Assembly: GCA_032164295.1 (NCBI GenBank)
Contig: JAJHTX010000006.1
Coordinates: 992,001 to 1,056,000 of the forward strand
DNA length: 64,000 bases
Origin: Inonotus obliquus
Taxonomy: Eukaryota; Basidiomycota; Agaricomycetes; Hymenochaetales; Hymenochaetaceae
Direction of reading: 5' to 3'
Shown here in pieces: positions 13,101 to 26,277 of the stretch; positions within the stretch are counted from its first letter, which is position 1, and each line of letters begins with the position of its first letter. The notes beneath the pieces were generated by a model. It was given only the letters and a program-made list of their open reading frames with translations. It searched no databases and was not told the DNA's origin. Both the position numbers and the translations under genes were made by a program.

Positions 13101-13704
13101 TCAGACGCTATCCAAACGCGTCTGGGCGCCACCTGCGCGCATTGTAGAGTCCGATTGTGAAGATCTGCATTCTTCACCTTCTCAGGGCACTAAAGCGAAG
13201 AGTCGTAAGGACCATGAGACTTTCGAAGAACGCATGGCTGACCTCGGTCGTCCCAATAGTCCGATTGTTCGCACGTCTTTATCCGACCTTACAATCCAGG
13301 CCTTTCAATCTAGGGCAAAGAAGGGCATGTTCGATGACTTTGATGCATCGTCAGGCGAAGAAGACGTTATTCTTCCTGGACCCTCAAACTCAAAGCTCTA
13401 TCTTTTGCAAAGAAAAGCCTTCAGTACCCTCGATTCTGTGCAGTCCCCGTTGATAGCCTCGGCAGCAGCGACGGACATGGAGCGAACCGTTGTTACGCCG
13501 AAGCCATCGCCACCGAGTATCGCCCTTACCTCATCCCCATCTCTTGCCAAAATACTCAACGATCCCGTTCTTACGTTTGGTCGTCTTCATTCCGACTTCA
13601 TTTCGCAATCTCCTGTTCCTGTCCCCTCTCCGACTCTAGTCGATGCAGGTTGGGATGCAGAGGATGACTCTGATGCTTCTGTTGGACTTGCGTCGAACGA
13701 TTGA
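10159..13704 (+). CDS. SET9: SET-domain histone H4 lysine-20 methyltransferase (Set9/Suv4-20 type)
   Basis: Methylates histone H4 lysine 20, linked to DNA-damage checkpoint signalling and heterochromatin in relatives. Seven exons (10159-10401, 10469-10530, 10594-10656, 10712-11012, 11067-11181, 11239-12166, 12237-13704) give 1,059 residues. The N-terminal helical region contains RSRQNAPLAIKQAVN and FIRDFDQKQINAFATH, typical of this subfamily. The SET core has GKNELCILATR, the cofactor-binding RFVNHDCDNNCE, and the GQEITAHYGEGYFG end, followed by a post-SET CLCETC. The remaining 700 or so residues are long, low-complexity, charged and Ser-rich, with one Cys pair (SCIICSNPL, later RCSRHF) that may bind zinc. 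A much longer tail than animal Suv4-20 cores is usual for basidiomycete versions. Nothing in the neighbourhood suggests an operon-like partner. Confidence 0.92.
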
Positions 13705-16700
13705 CCTGCCTTGTAACTTATTCATACACAGTGACGGCTTGATCGCTTACATTCTCCACTGCTCTTTTATGTCTTAACAAGCCCATATCCAGCAGCACTA
13801 TATCTCGTCTTTCCTCTTCTCAGCGTCCATAATGTAAACTCTCTCATCTTCCCCGTAGTGACATAGTTGACGTTATTCTTCGGTGGCTCTTCGTTTTATC
13901 TGCTCCCTGAGACAGACACTTAGCAAGCAACTGTACTGTAACTTCATTGCTACAATGTAATCATGATATGACTTGTACGTCGGTGAAGAGCTATTTGACT
14001 CCCATCTCCGATAGGAAACCTGGCACAGAGGCGTTAGAACGTTGCTGCTGAAGATACTTGCGTAACGACTTCCTGTGTGATCGCATAACTGCCGCAAACG
14101 TGTGCTTACAACGGGCGAGATAGAAGCGCCTTCGGATGGTTGTTCATGATTGAGACTCGGCACAGGTACCAAGTCATACCGGCTTTTGAAACGTTGCATT
14201 CATAGCGCATGTACCAGGCGAATGTATCCCAGTCATTAGCCGTCGATGGTTCTCATAAGACATACGACAGGGGAACAGCATGGTTGTGAAGCGTGCGGAT
14301 TACAGGGGTAGTAATCCATGCTGGGAGGAAGCAGAAGAGCGGTTGAAATGGAACAAAGGCGGAGGGGAGATAAGTCCAACGGAGCACCGCCGGAATGTTA
14401 CGAATGTCGGACCAAAGGCACCTGCGTGGAGGGAAGAGTACCGAGCCTTGCACCATGACACAAGCACAAGCCAGGCGCTACAGGACACTATTTGAGGGTC
14501 ATAACTTCGCCAAACAGTCGGAACGATCCCCATCCTCGCTGCCCTCCTATGGTCAAGCAGGCGTGAATCCTAGATATCAATACACTCTGGAATAGCGCCG
14601 GGAGAAGTAACGTATCTAACGCGAGGCCATGGTGCTTGATTATCCGCTTAGCCGCCGTAGGTTCGAATTGTCCAGGAGAACGGCGAGTGATGCCTGCTGG
14701 GCTGTCAGGTTCTACTCGCTCCATCAGGGCTACTGTTTGGAGTGGGGTGTGAATGAATTCGGTAGAAAGTTTGCGCACGGGCGTGACATCAAATTTCACA
14801 GTACTGCTTCGATAGATAGTAGCGCATGTCCCCTGAGGCCTGCCCATTTATCGATGAAGGTCTGTAAGCTCATTTGAACCGTGGGAGAGACACGGAGAGA
14901 AAGAGTAGCTCCGGTACTGCTGAAGGTCGTGTTTTAGGCGCGAATGGAATACCATGAAGTAGTGATGGACGTACCAAACGAACCTTGGTGCATTCGCGCT
15001 GCGTTCGTGAGCACAGATAATAATTGGCACAGACGTTTTAGCAAGTCAAATGTTCGAGGCGAGAAGACTCCCACCGTCTGACGATAATAGACTTGATTAT
15101 GGTTCGCATCCATTATTGCTTGCCGTAAAGCCCTTTGGCTCTTACGTCTACTCGCAAAGAGGGGCTGGAAGATGATTTTGGCGTAAATGAAAGAAGTGTA
15201 GGTGAGGGGGAGGCAACGACGGAAAACGCGCGACTTGATGGCACGCGCTACACAAAGTCAATCATTAGCCTACTCTTGACTACAACATTTGCGCTGCCGT
15301 ACAACCGCCACCGACGTCTCGAGTTAATAATGTGCAACATTTGAAACCTACCAACAAAAATTTCCAGAAATGCCGTAAAACATACTCCCTTCTTCATCTT
15401 GTGCCACCGATCCTGTGGCACCTCATACCGTACGCTGAACCGGCGGCATTTTCGATGAGAAAGCTTCCAGAGTTTCCGACGACTGCAAGCGCGCCCGAAA
15501 AAGATGGTGGCACCTACCATAGTCATGCGGAAGGGTTACAAACCTATAACTGTGTGCATCTTCTTGAATTGTCTAACCACGATGAATCATTGACCTTGGC
15601 GTTGATCATGTAGTGGGTCCCTCTAATTTTGACCACTTTTTGGAACCGCAATGCCAACGAGTTTGCCTAGCAGGCGCAACATCCAAGTCTTTCCCAATCG
15701 TGACTGGAATAATCCAAGCGAAGTGGTAGGAGGAAGCTACGTTGAGCGGGAAGCGTTGTGCGTGGATCCTTGTTCGGTTGGTCGACTCGGCTGTTGGACT
15801 AGACTGGAGGACTACGATGAGGTACGCTACCATGTCATTCCGTAAACTGCTTCGGCAAGTGTTTCGGGTATAATGCACGCAGCAGGATACGCATTAGCGA
15901 GCGCACTATGCCAGTCGACGTCAGACTGAGCTAGTGACCTTGTCAATGCTTGACAGCAATCCTCATCAGTCCTCAACCTGAACACGAATCGGGAATCAAT
16001 GATCCAGGGTCGGTAGTCTTGGACCATGTTAGAGCTTCCCGTTTGTCGCGCTTTGACTTTGCGCTTAACCACACGTAGCGATTGCTTTAGCTGACATTGT
16101 TACAACCGGTACTACGACCCCAAAGTAAACAGCTCCACCAAAAGAACGGAATGCAGGTGACGAGAGTTGGGACAGCAGTCGTCTCGATTTTGAATGCTTT
16201 GAAGTATGTTGAGCAGTTCGAGAACGGAAGCATCTGGGACCAGTGGTCGATGAGGATTTTCTGCCATAGTTTAATGGTAAGAAGTGCTTCTGGGATGAAG
16301 GAAGAACGTACTGACTTGCAAGCAGTTCCTGTTAACTCGAAGTTTTCATTTCTATGCGGGAATTTCTTTGGCTTGACGGTACATCAAGTTGCTGAGGCTA
16401 TATCTACCATTCTCCTAAACAAGGTCATCGACAGTCATAACGGGTTGATGAACTGCGCTCGAGCAACCAAGTCTCGTTGTCGACGTACATTGGAACAACT
16501 AGACTTGTGCGCAAGGCAGACCAAGACATAGCCCTGGCAGTATACCTCAAGTTAGGACGCGGGACAGGACATGGGCACACAATCTGCGGTGTAACACCTT
16601 CCACCATGCAATCCCACCTTGGGTCGTTCCATCTGAGAGCGACTTCGTGAATCCCTCGAACCACCACGAATCCGTGACGCTATCACTTGCAGCGCAGATG

Positions 16701-19700
16701 ATGAAAGTGGCTACATATGGGCCGTCAATCGTCATAGGCCGTATATTCTGTGATGCAACAGTCCCTGGGCCATCGGTCCCCCTTCGTACGAAATCTCGAA
16801 TCGTTTATATCATCGAAAGTCGCCGTGTGTTGCGAAAAGTCTCGTAATGCTGCAGGAGATGGCCAACTACACAGATGACGAGCCCGATAAACGAGAATCG
16901 AAGGAGTCTGGGACCTTCCAGAAATATCCATGACCAGGATGCCGCATGAAGACGATTGATATCGTGAATATGTTGGACCAGTATTGGTGAGGTGGCTGAT
17001 TCGACGCGTTCGCAGATGTTTTCGCTCGTCCGACGAATTGTAATTTCCGGTCGTCTCACCCGATATGCCTGTCCGCCCTCATGCAGCAAAGGAGAATGAT
17101 GAATCAAGCGTTTGGGAGTAAAGAGTTGTGTGTACGACGTAAGAGAAAAACGTCGATAGGTCGGTTTCGTCGGAGTGGTCACCGCGGATGATGGACGGGG
17201 GACACCGTCGTCCCGCAATGCTTAGCGATTGGCTAATGGCTGAACATCCCGCAGCCTCTGCTTCCGTGGAATAACTTCAAGCCGATATACTGTCTTGTTA
17301 CTCTTACTCAGCGCCGTTCTGGGACGTTTATTCTTAAATGAAGAGGTGCTCTCCGCCTGCTCGCGCAGAGTGTTTTATCAGTCGTCTTGCTATTTCGGCG
17401 CCACATCACTACAGTGATCGACAGACTCTTCTCGAACTTCTGGTCGATCGGACAGTATCTGTCATTCAGCTGACAGCATGAGTGGAAGCCAAGCTTGCGT
17501 CTTCAAAACACCGATTGTATTCACAACACATGGAACGTGATGAGCTATACTGGCGATTACCATAGATTTCTCTCAGAAAACCCGTATAATTCCAATGGGC
17601 CTCGTTTCATTTTTTAGCATGAGAAGTACTATAACGTTGGCTGACGACTTAACCACAGATCAAATAATGGCGGCCTCGTCCTCTTCACCATCACTTTCAC
17701 TCCTCGCCCGGCATCAAAAACGTGACCGTTTCGCTTTCACTTCCCTGTTGCCCATCTCCCGTGGGCCTGCAACAGTGAGATGGCTAGAACGTAACGAAAA
17801 TGCCAAGCGAAGCTTGAACTTCTCCATACGTCAGTACCAAGGGATTCAAAATGAATATCCGATGAGGTTCCGTAATACCCAAAGCCTCTTTTTCTCCTAT
17901 CCATCGATAGCAACGTTAAGGCTGAAACCTGAATAGGTGTGACAAGCAGAGATCCTCAGCTCGTTCCCCTGGGTTCAGGATTCGTCGATCCTGCGAGGAG
18001 GACGCCTTGAATGCCGAGGGGTTCCGTATCTCTGCGTTAATTCAATTCTGGAGCACCGCACAATCGCCGACCCGTTCTTTACGGCAAAGGTGTGCTTGCA
18101 ACGTTGTATGAGGTTGTATGGAGCCCAGAGCAGAAGTCTAAACCTCTAACTGGTGATCACGAGTCTTCTGTACTAGAATTGCGGGATGTTAATGTCGGTT
18201 CGAGTAACTGAACCTGGCGTGGTCGATTCAGATGTTATTGGATCGACAAAGAGCATAACCTGGCCACATAGGTAAAGACAATTCCTATTTCGGCAATATT
18301 CTGTACATCCTTCGTTACCAGCTTAATCTGTCCACATCTCCGTTGCACCGTGGCCGGAGAAGCATGAGTTGCTACACACCCTACTCTTAGGAATTCTTGT
18401 GGATAAGGTGTGAATTCAAAGTTGGAGTAACCATTTGACGAAGAGAAGGACGGACTTCCTCCAGCTTCTTAGTATATTAACTGAATTGCATAGGACGGGG
18501 GGAGAAGCACAACGACACCACATTGCAGGAACAGGGTGGTCCCAGACGTAACCTGAGGTTTGAGAAGCACACCGGCCACATTCTTCAGTTCTACGAGAGG
18601 AGATATGACTTAGTTGGTTTATTATCCATATCGGTTCTCTGATTCTGATCTTCTGATGGCCTGCCAAGAAGATCGGATGGCTATACCGCTTGTAACTTCT
18701 CTGTTGTGGAGCGCATTGAAAAAGCTGTGTATAATTCAGTATCTAATGCGAGACAACGGTCAGAATACAGCTTTATGCACATTTTGGAGAAGGAGTCAAA
18801 CCGGCACGGATTTACCCGATAACACTTTCGATTAGTTTCCTCTCCACCACACCCATTTCTCGCTTTTTCGAGTCAGCAGATACTTCAGAAATTCCTAACG
18901 CCAGGCGCTGTGAAGGACATGTCGGTGTTGTAGAAACGCCAGCGCATCAGAAATGTACCGCAGCCCTTCATCGGAAATCCAGGTTAGTTTTGATCAACGA
19001 TAAAAATCACTCGTTCCGTCACTTTCGGAAAAGTACCAAGATAATACGGTGGTGCTGGGCAGTTCTTCATCACCAATGATTCTCACAATCTCAACTATTG
19101 TGTGCGAAGAGGTCAACTCGCCTGTTTCTCCACTAATGCCCGTCACAGAGAATCCATATCCTTTTACCGCCACGGTGATCAGGAGGTAGAAGGAGATAGA
19201 TCCAGATCTCTATGTGACGACGAAGTACCTCAAATGTTTGGGGTGATGAGTAATTTTATTCTGCTTGGCTGCGACGACGGAACCAAACTTCGTAGAGTTG
19301 TAAGTGCACAGGCATGTTTGCTTGCTTGGCGATGACCAAGGGTGCCCAGACCCTGCCACTCTAGGTTTGCCTCACCGAAGATGTATTTAAGGGTTGGTCG
19401 GACTCCAAAGGGAAGAATTAACGGAAGGGAAATAATATCAAGGAAGGGGTACCAGAAGGACCTACGTTGGAGATGTCGGTAAGTTTGCCAGCTCAGCCAG
19501 GATCATATCAGTTGTTAGTAGGGTATCAGGGTTCATTGTAGCTTACCGGTGGTTCTTCGTTTTAGAGCTAGCATATCTCTGAAGTCTGGATGCGTCGAGA
19601 AAGAAACAGAAATAATCAGCGGAGTGGTTGTAGAAACGTCCAGTAGAGGGCGAAAAACATCACTGAAATTACACGGATTTCATCCGAGATCCGCAATAAG

Positions 19701-22332
19701 TGAACGCCAGGACCGTGGACCCCTCCAGGAAGCATGCCTTGACAAGCATGTTGCACATCCATGCGGCGGTTTTCATGTCCGTACCCGCAGTCACATTGCA
19801 AGCCGACTAGCAAGGATGGAAGCGCCAGAAATCGCAGACCGTCATGTTTGAAAGCCGTGCTTCTTGTTCGAGGCTTCGCAACCATCGACGGGTCCAGGGA
19901 CTGGGTGCATATTCATTCACCGACCGATTAGAACAGAGATAATAGACGAATCACGGGATTATTGCTCACAACTGAGTTGGGGATATCGCGCGTTCGTAAG
20001 AAATATTCTGATTGTTACCAAAAGAGAAGGACAGGTTGGGGGTTGGACAAAAGGTATAAAAGAGCGCCGAACTCACTGACCTTGTCTCACTAACGACAGG
20101 CTCCTCCCTCTCCAGCCACCATTCCACCACCTCCAGACTCGTACATCCGCATCACAATCGACTGCGCTCTACGCCAGCGAGTGATGATATATGGCGTCGG
20201 TCAATCTACGCCTTGCAGGTACGTCCACAGCTTCTTTCCGTCGCAAAACTTTCCGGCCTCTCTCCGTCTTCCGTCCCTCTCTCCATACTTCCGCATCGCA
20301 TGGACCCGAGAGGGCTTTTCATCGTGCCGGTGTATACAGAGCATAATCTTCAGACTGGCTGCGATGGTGGGCCTCGACGCCCTCGATGAGGATGCGGGTC
20401 ACAGCTCAGTGTCGCGCCAACTTTATGTAAGAGGCGTAACCGCCGCTTCCTTCCGTTTCTGAGCATTTTCCTGCGACTATCGAACTTCTGCGTGACTAGC
20501 TAGTCACTGATCTTTCCGCCGTCCCTCCTATGCGTCAAACCGCTGTTCGTGGTCCTTTTTATGACCGTGTCTCGCGATTGTGATTTTACCATGGGAGTGG
20601 ACGTTTCGGGAAGACAGTAGGAATGGCTGGGCACCACCTCGAGTTATGTAGCCAGTATATAATATGAAGACTTTCATCTATATATTCCTTTATGATCGTG
20701 CTCTAGGTGTGTTTCCAGGAATGCGGACTGTTGTAAGAATCTGAACTTACTGTATCGGACTAGCTGAGACTAGCCAGCCAAGCTCACACCGTCCCAACGC
20801 AGCACGCATGTGTAAAAACTTGATGATTATGTCCCGTGTACCCGGATGGCAATGAAGTTCCGGCAATGTTAATTGGTCCGAGTCACAATCAGAATAATAG
20901 CGAAATATCGTCGCGTGAGCCACAATACTCCTAAAGGCACCACCACCATCATAAGTGCGATCGAACTGGAATTTTTTATGTGTCTCACCACGTATCAGGC
21001 CCGACCTTCAATGTATAGCCGTAACGGAGTTTGGAGATGTAATGAACACCACATCCGAGTAAGTCGCTTGCACAGCTCCCAAATGAGATTGAGCTGAATT
21101 GCATTGAAGGAGTCCCTAGGCTTCTCAGCGTGTATCTCTTTTCATGCATCAGCACGATAGTAGTCATTCTGATTACCGTTTAGCTGCGTGATTTAGGTGA
21201 TCTTGCGTTGCTTCCGTTGATTGCTCTTATGAGATGGGTTCTGATAATGATTGGCATAGCTCGCGCAAGGACAGCAATTCTTCAACGCACTGCGAGTCGT
21301 TGTGAAGACATGATCAATATCTCAGCTCGTAATCTTTCTTCGACACAAGTATGAAATGATTCAAAAGTACGTACGAAAAGAGAGAAATTTGCTTCCGCGA
21401 AGGTTACCCTTGATTGCTATGTTTCCCAGGGTCCAAATATGATCGTCGCCCAAATTAGGCGAATACCACCAGTCCGATTCTCGAAAGACGTCTGAGAGTC
21501 TGAGACGGGCGGGTGGTGGATTCCAGAAAGCCGGGAAAGAGGAGTTGAAGAGACACGAAGATGAAGGGCGAAGGAAAGACCGAAGGGGTTCATTTGGACT
21601 CAAAATATTATAGCATGAATTTGGTCATCGTTCCGAAATGAGAGGTAACGTAAAGGTCCAGCGCTGCCTCTTTCCGATCTTTTGGCGTCCTCGGGGCCAT
21701 TCGCCAGGTGTCTGAAGTCAGCCTTGACGTACTGTCCCTCCTGTATACCGGTTCGTCCATTTGACATCATAGGCACGGGAGCTTTTCTCGTCTCGGTCGA
21801 TATAACATATCGTCCTACCATGCAACCGTCCGCTCTGGTTTCCTCATTCGCGACTCGGAGGCCACGTCGCGACTGTGCGGACAGGCATCCGACCGCATCA
21901 CGATATCTCTCTGATCTGGTTCACTGATAGGAGGAAAGTGGAGAATCGCAACATCGAAGAAAATGTCTCTAAATCTCGCGTTTGCGGGCCGGCACTGTAG
22001 CTGGAGTGTACTGGTGACGATTATGCCTTCAGGAATTCGGTCGTTAGCTTTCGGTCATTAGCTTGTAGATGGACAGCGTGAATGAATGGTGGAATGAATG
22101 ACGCACATCTTGAAAGGTGGAGGAGGGGAGATGAGTACTTCAATCACAAATCGCACTGTCGCACGGGCAAAACTGATCTCACGTGGCATTAGTGAAACTC
22201 AGTAGGAGTCATTGGTACGCAGTCATGACTTGAAAATACTAGTCTACGTTTACGAACTGCAGAGACGCCAGACGGTATTATATTATACGTACGCACTACA
22301 CATGGTCTCCTGAGATTTATTCGATTGCAGTC
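13705..22332. other. 8.6-kb gene desert, probably decayed sequence
   Basis: No reading frame here forms a convincing spliced gene. Open frames are short, present on both strands, and lack family motifs. A few have protein-like composition, for example minus-strand frames around 16,550-17,220 and 21,360-21,850 and a plus-strand frame at 17,595-17,936, but none could be extended by splicing. The density of good donor-acceptor pairs that preserve frame is far lower than in the flanking genes. I found no long terminal repeat, no transposase motif and no simple tandem array. The most gene-like signal is a promoter-like segment at 20.05-20.4 kb, listed separately. Decayed genes or old mobile elements are the likeliest content, by inference. 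Confidence 0.5.
20055..20062 (+). promoter_or_regulatory. TATA box of an apparent orphan promoter
   Basis: TATAAAAG is followed by a long CT-rich, purine-poor leader (about 20,090-20,180) and then an ATG at 20,191 whose frame runs nine codons to a GTACGT donor. This order (TATA, CT-rich leader, short first exon, donor) is what active basidiomycete genes show, yet no downstream exons of a recognisable protein follow. It may be a truncated gene or a small unknown gene. Confidence 0.35.
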
Positions 22333-23770
22333 TCAGTGGAACTTGCCAGGTACTGTCGGGACAGATCCAGAGAGCCCTCCGTCAACTGCGATGTTCTGCG
22401 CATTCACGTAGCTCGACTCATCTGCCACGCAGTCAACCACCGGCTCCCGGACTGATAAAGAAAGACATACCTGAAGCCAAAAACAGGGCGGCCTGTGCAA
22501 CCTCTAAATTGACAACGATAGTTGAGTGTTTCATGATCACGGACTACTACTTGCCGATAATTCGGCTCACCTTCTGCGACTCCGTATCGTCCGAGGGGAT
22601 TTAATTGGCCAATCTTCCCCGCGGTACCACGGCGCTTAGCTGCCTCGAATGTGACTTCAGTCATTCCTGTTTCGATTAACCCTGGACAGATAGAGTTGAC
22701 GCGGATATTCCTCTTTGCAAGCTGGAATGCGGCAGTCTGTGCCATGTTGTTCACGCTGTATGATATTCAATAAACGACACTTGTCCTCGGCTAATGTGGA
22801 GGTGAAGAGTACTTACGCTGCTTTGCTGGCAGAGTCTTCAAAACCCGAGCTTCATTCTTAAGCTGTCAGAGTAAGAGAGGGTAAGGGACTTACAGTCAAT
22901 CGGTCCTGATCCTGACCTTATTCCTGCCACTAATAAAGTACTATCAGTTTGAGGGTGCAAAATCCTTACGAACTAACACCTCACCCGAGGCTGTTAAAAT
23001 TATGCTTCCGTCACTTTCGTTTTTTCCAACCGACTCGTTCGGCTTGGACATTGCAATGGCGGCATACTTGATTGCAAGAAACACGCTGAAGACATTTATT
23101 CGCATCGTCCGCATGAAAGTCTCTGACGTGAGGTTATCCAAGTGGTCTATGGAGACAATTCCAGCCTGGTAGAACATAGTGAGTGAAGGTTGATCGTATT
23201 CAGTTATTAGAGATATTGAGGAGTGAAAGAACTTGAGCGACAATATCGAAATTTCCGAGTTTTGGTACGTACATTAGCGAAAAAGACGTCGAGCTTGCCT
23301 TCTTCTTCGACGGCTTTCTCACAAACACTCTTGATCGCTTGTTCATCGGTAGCGTCTGCCTGCAAGGTAGTGACCTTGACGTCTGGATATGATTTCTCAA
23401 TTGTTTGCTTGAGCTCCGGCAGGTTCTTGCTAGAATAGTCAAGTAGATATAAGTGTCTCGCGCCTGAACTCGCCAATTAGAATTAATATAACAATTCAAT
23501 TGAAATCGGGCACGTCTACCTTCGTGTGCAAACAATATTGCAGATGCACGCCTATCAAAATTCCGAAGATGAACTGATTGACCCTGTTACCAAATGTGAT
23601 TCTTACCCGATTCCTTTCAGCGAGTCCACGCCAGTGATGATGCAGACTTTGCCTTGGAGCCTGCCCAAGCGCGGAGATGTCTTGAGGTGCGATTTTATAC
23701 GTTCCACTCGTGCGAGCGTCTTCCTGTACGCTTCGTTGATAGCATCGGCGGGAGGCTTTGAAGACGACAT
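22333..23770 (-). CDS. Short-chain dehydrogenase/reductase (SDR), classical type
   Basis: NAD(P)-dependent oxidoreductase of unknown substrate. Nine exons on the minus strand (23770-23607, 23551-23520, 23463-23273, 23165-22985, 22929-22894, 22835-22817, 22755-22571, 22503-22471, 22421-22333) join in frame to 309 residues, the usual SDR length plus a short N-terminal leader. Motifs in order: a TGxxxGIG-like cofactor loop ([10 protein letters not shown]), DADATDE-like acidic strand end (QADATDEQ), NAG variant (FFANAGI), catalytic Ser region (ILTAS), catalytic YSASK with Tyr and Lys in the expected spacing, and PGLIETGMT. The C-terminal [12 protein letters not shown] is typical. Exon 6 is only 19 nt and carries the catalytic Tyr-Lys segment. 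The gene is divergent from CCT6 with 275 bp between the start codons. Confidence 0.88.
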
Positions 23771-24045
23771 GGATCTATCTGAACAAGGATGTAAGCATTC
23801 CGGACCCAACAAATTGGGCCTTAGCACATGAAATTAGAAAGGCCACGCGACCACCCGAGCGGCACCGACCGACCGGGAATTTTCGGTAAAATATTCAGAC
23901 AAAAAGAAAATTTACCTCTCGTAGCCCATTATTACCTAAAGGGGAAATATACGCGTAAACTTTTCGTTACCTGTTCTGCTTTCACTCTCACTCAACGCGC
24001 ATTTATACTTACTCAAATCCTTCATCTTGCTTTGACCGTCTCATC
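23771..24045. promoter_or_regulatory. Shared divergent promoter, SDR / CCT6
   Basis: A 275-bp gap separates the two start codons. It has a GC-rich half on the SDR side (about 23,840-23,880, with repeated CCGACCGACC) and an AT-rich half followed by a CT-rich leader on the CCT6 side. No TATA box is obvious, which suits a housekeeping gene. Confidence 0.5.
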
Positions 24046-26037
24046 ATGTCGAGCAGCATAGAGCTCGTGAATCCCAAGGCAGAGAGTGTCCGGCGTGCAG
24101 CGGCCCTACAGGTGAGCGGTCATGTTGGACGTAGTCGTCATCCCAGTGTTGAAAACCTCGCGTTGCAGGTGAATACCAATGGTGCAATGGGCCTTGCTAA
24201 CGTCGTTAAGAGCAACCTTGGTGAGCATGTTTATAGCTTTTAAACTTTGGGCCAAAGACTTATCTGGATGAAAGGACCAAGAGGAACGCTCAAGATGCTT
24301 GTCGATGGTGCAGGTCAAATCAAAGTGACCAAAGACGGAAAGGTCCTGCTCTCCGAAATGCAGATTCAAAACCCTACCGCAGCAATGATTGCACGAACAG
24401 CTGTCGCTCAGGATGACCAAGTTGGTGATGGAACAACATCTGTCGTCCTCCTTGTCGGAGAGTTGTTAAAACAAGCCGAGCGCTATACCTCAGAGGGTGT
24501 TCACCCAACGGTCATCGCCGAGGGATATGATCTTGCAAAGAAAGAAGCCTTAAGTGTGCGTGTTATTATTGGATATGTCGGATCCTTAATCATTGCTGAT
24601 GTTGGAATACAGTTTCTTGACAAATTCAAGCAGACCTCGAGTATAGACCGTGCGACACTTATCAATGTTGTGAACACGTCGCTTTCCACAAAACTTGCAT
24701 CATCGCTCGCGTCCAAGCTCGCTGCAGACGTCGTTGATGCTGTTCTCTGTATCCGACCTCCACCACCACCTCCAGGCTCGAAACAAACGTTCAGGGAACC
24801 GATCGATCTACACATGGTTGAAATCATGAAGATGCAGCACAGGACGGCTCAGGAGACGCAACTTGTTCGAGGACTTGTGCTTGATCATGGCGCCCGTCAC
24901 CCAGACATGCCTAAACGGGTTGAAAACGCTTACATCTTGACTTTGAATGTCAGTTTGGAGTATGAAAAGACGTGGGTCCTAAATTATGTCCTTACATGCA
25001 GCGAGGTTTCTTATTTACTGCACATTCAGTGAGGTCAACTCTGGGTTCTTCTACTCTTCTGCTGAGCAACGCGAAAAGCTCGTCGAGTCCGAACGTAGAT
25101 TCGTCGATGCGAAACTGAAAAAGATCGTAGAACTCAAGAAGCTAGTCTGCGATCAGGCTGTCGACGCCAAAACCAAGCCCAAAGGCTTCGTAGTCATCAA
25201 CCAAAAGGGTATTGATCCTCTAAGTTTGGATGTTCTCGTTAAAAATGGAATTTTTGCTTTGCGGCGAGCAAAGAGACGTAATATGGAAAGGTAAGGCTCT
25301 TTCCTCTATCAAGTGGCATGATTGCACTAAGTTACCATTCACTAGGTTGCAGCTAGTCTGTGGTGGTACCGCTCAAAACTCAGTTGACGACCTAACACCA
25401 GACGTGCTCGGCTGGGCAGGTTTAGTATACGAACACACGCTAGGCGAAGAGAAATACACCTTCGTCGAGGACGTCAAGGAACCAAAGAGCGTTACCCTCC
25501 TCATTAAAGGTCCTAACGCTCATACGCTCAATCAAATCAATGACGCGCTCCGTGACGGTCTACGCGCAGCGAAGAACGCTCTAGAAGACGGTGCTCTCAT
25601 CCCAGGAGCAGGGGCATTCGAAGTAGCTTGTTCGACTTATCTCTCCGGACCTGTGAAAAAATCAGCGAAAGGTCGAGTTAAGATGGGTGTACAAGCCTTT
25701 GCGGATGCTTTACTAGTCATTCCGAAAACACTTGCCCAGAATGGTGGATTCGATGTACAGGACACTGTTGCTGCGTTACAAGATGAAGCCGCGGAGGGAC
25801 ACGTTGTTGGACTTGATCTTCAATCTGGCGAACCAGTAGATCCGACTGTGATGGGTATTTGGGATAACTATCGTGTTAAGCGGCAGATGCTCAATTCTTG
25901 GTACTTTTCCTTTCTTATTAGTTCAAATCAGTGGCTGATTAAACTTGCGTAGCTCCGTAATTGCGGTTAATCTGCTTTCGACGGATGAAATCCTCCGAGC
26001 AGGGAGGAGTTCGTTGAAACCTGACGGGCAACAGTAG
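24046..26037 (+). CDS. CCT6: T-complex protein 1 subunit zeta (CCT6), chaperonin TRiC/CCT
   Basis: One of eight subunits of the cytosolic double-ring chaperonin that folds actin and tubulin. Exons 24046-24111, 24169-24220, 24275-24555, 24613-24971, 25030-25290, 25346-25900 and 25953-26037 give 552 residues, the normal CCT length. The N-terminus [16 protein letters not shown] with the following [19 protein letters not shown] and the ATP-site [15 protein letters not shown] identify group II chaperonins, and the opening matches the zeta subunit specifically. The apical part has [15 protein letters not shown]. The equatorial end has [10 protein letters not shown] and the C-terminal [18 protein letters not shown], as in other zeta subunits. 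A proline-rich insertion (PPPPPP) near residue 180 is slightly unusual. Constitutive expression is expected. Confidence 0.95.
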
Positions 26038-26277
26038 AATATCGCACCGTGTTATATAGCAGATCAATGCTTGTAATGAAGTCCATGGCAAGCAGTTTAT
26101 TGAAACGATTGAACAACAAGTGAAGCTATGTTGCAAGAAACAAGATAATGGACTGTAGTAGTGAGAAACAACATTGGTGAAACAGACGAGTGGTAAAGAA
26201 ATGAACAAATGCCAGTGGTCAGGAGTTGGACTTTTTTTGTAGGAACATGAAGATGAGGAAAAAGATGGGTTGGCGGC

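Noticed and set aside
10159..13704. Splitting the SET9 gene into two genes at the intron near 12,167-12,236
   Set aside because: Donor and acceptor are canonical, the frame is preserved across the junction (HR|CSRHF), and no stop or promoter-like sequence lies between.
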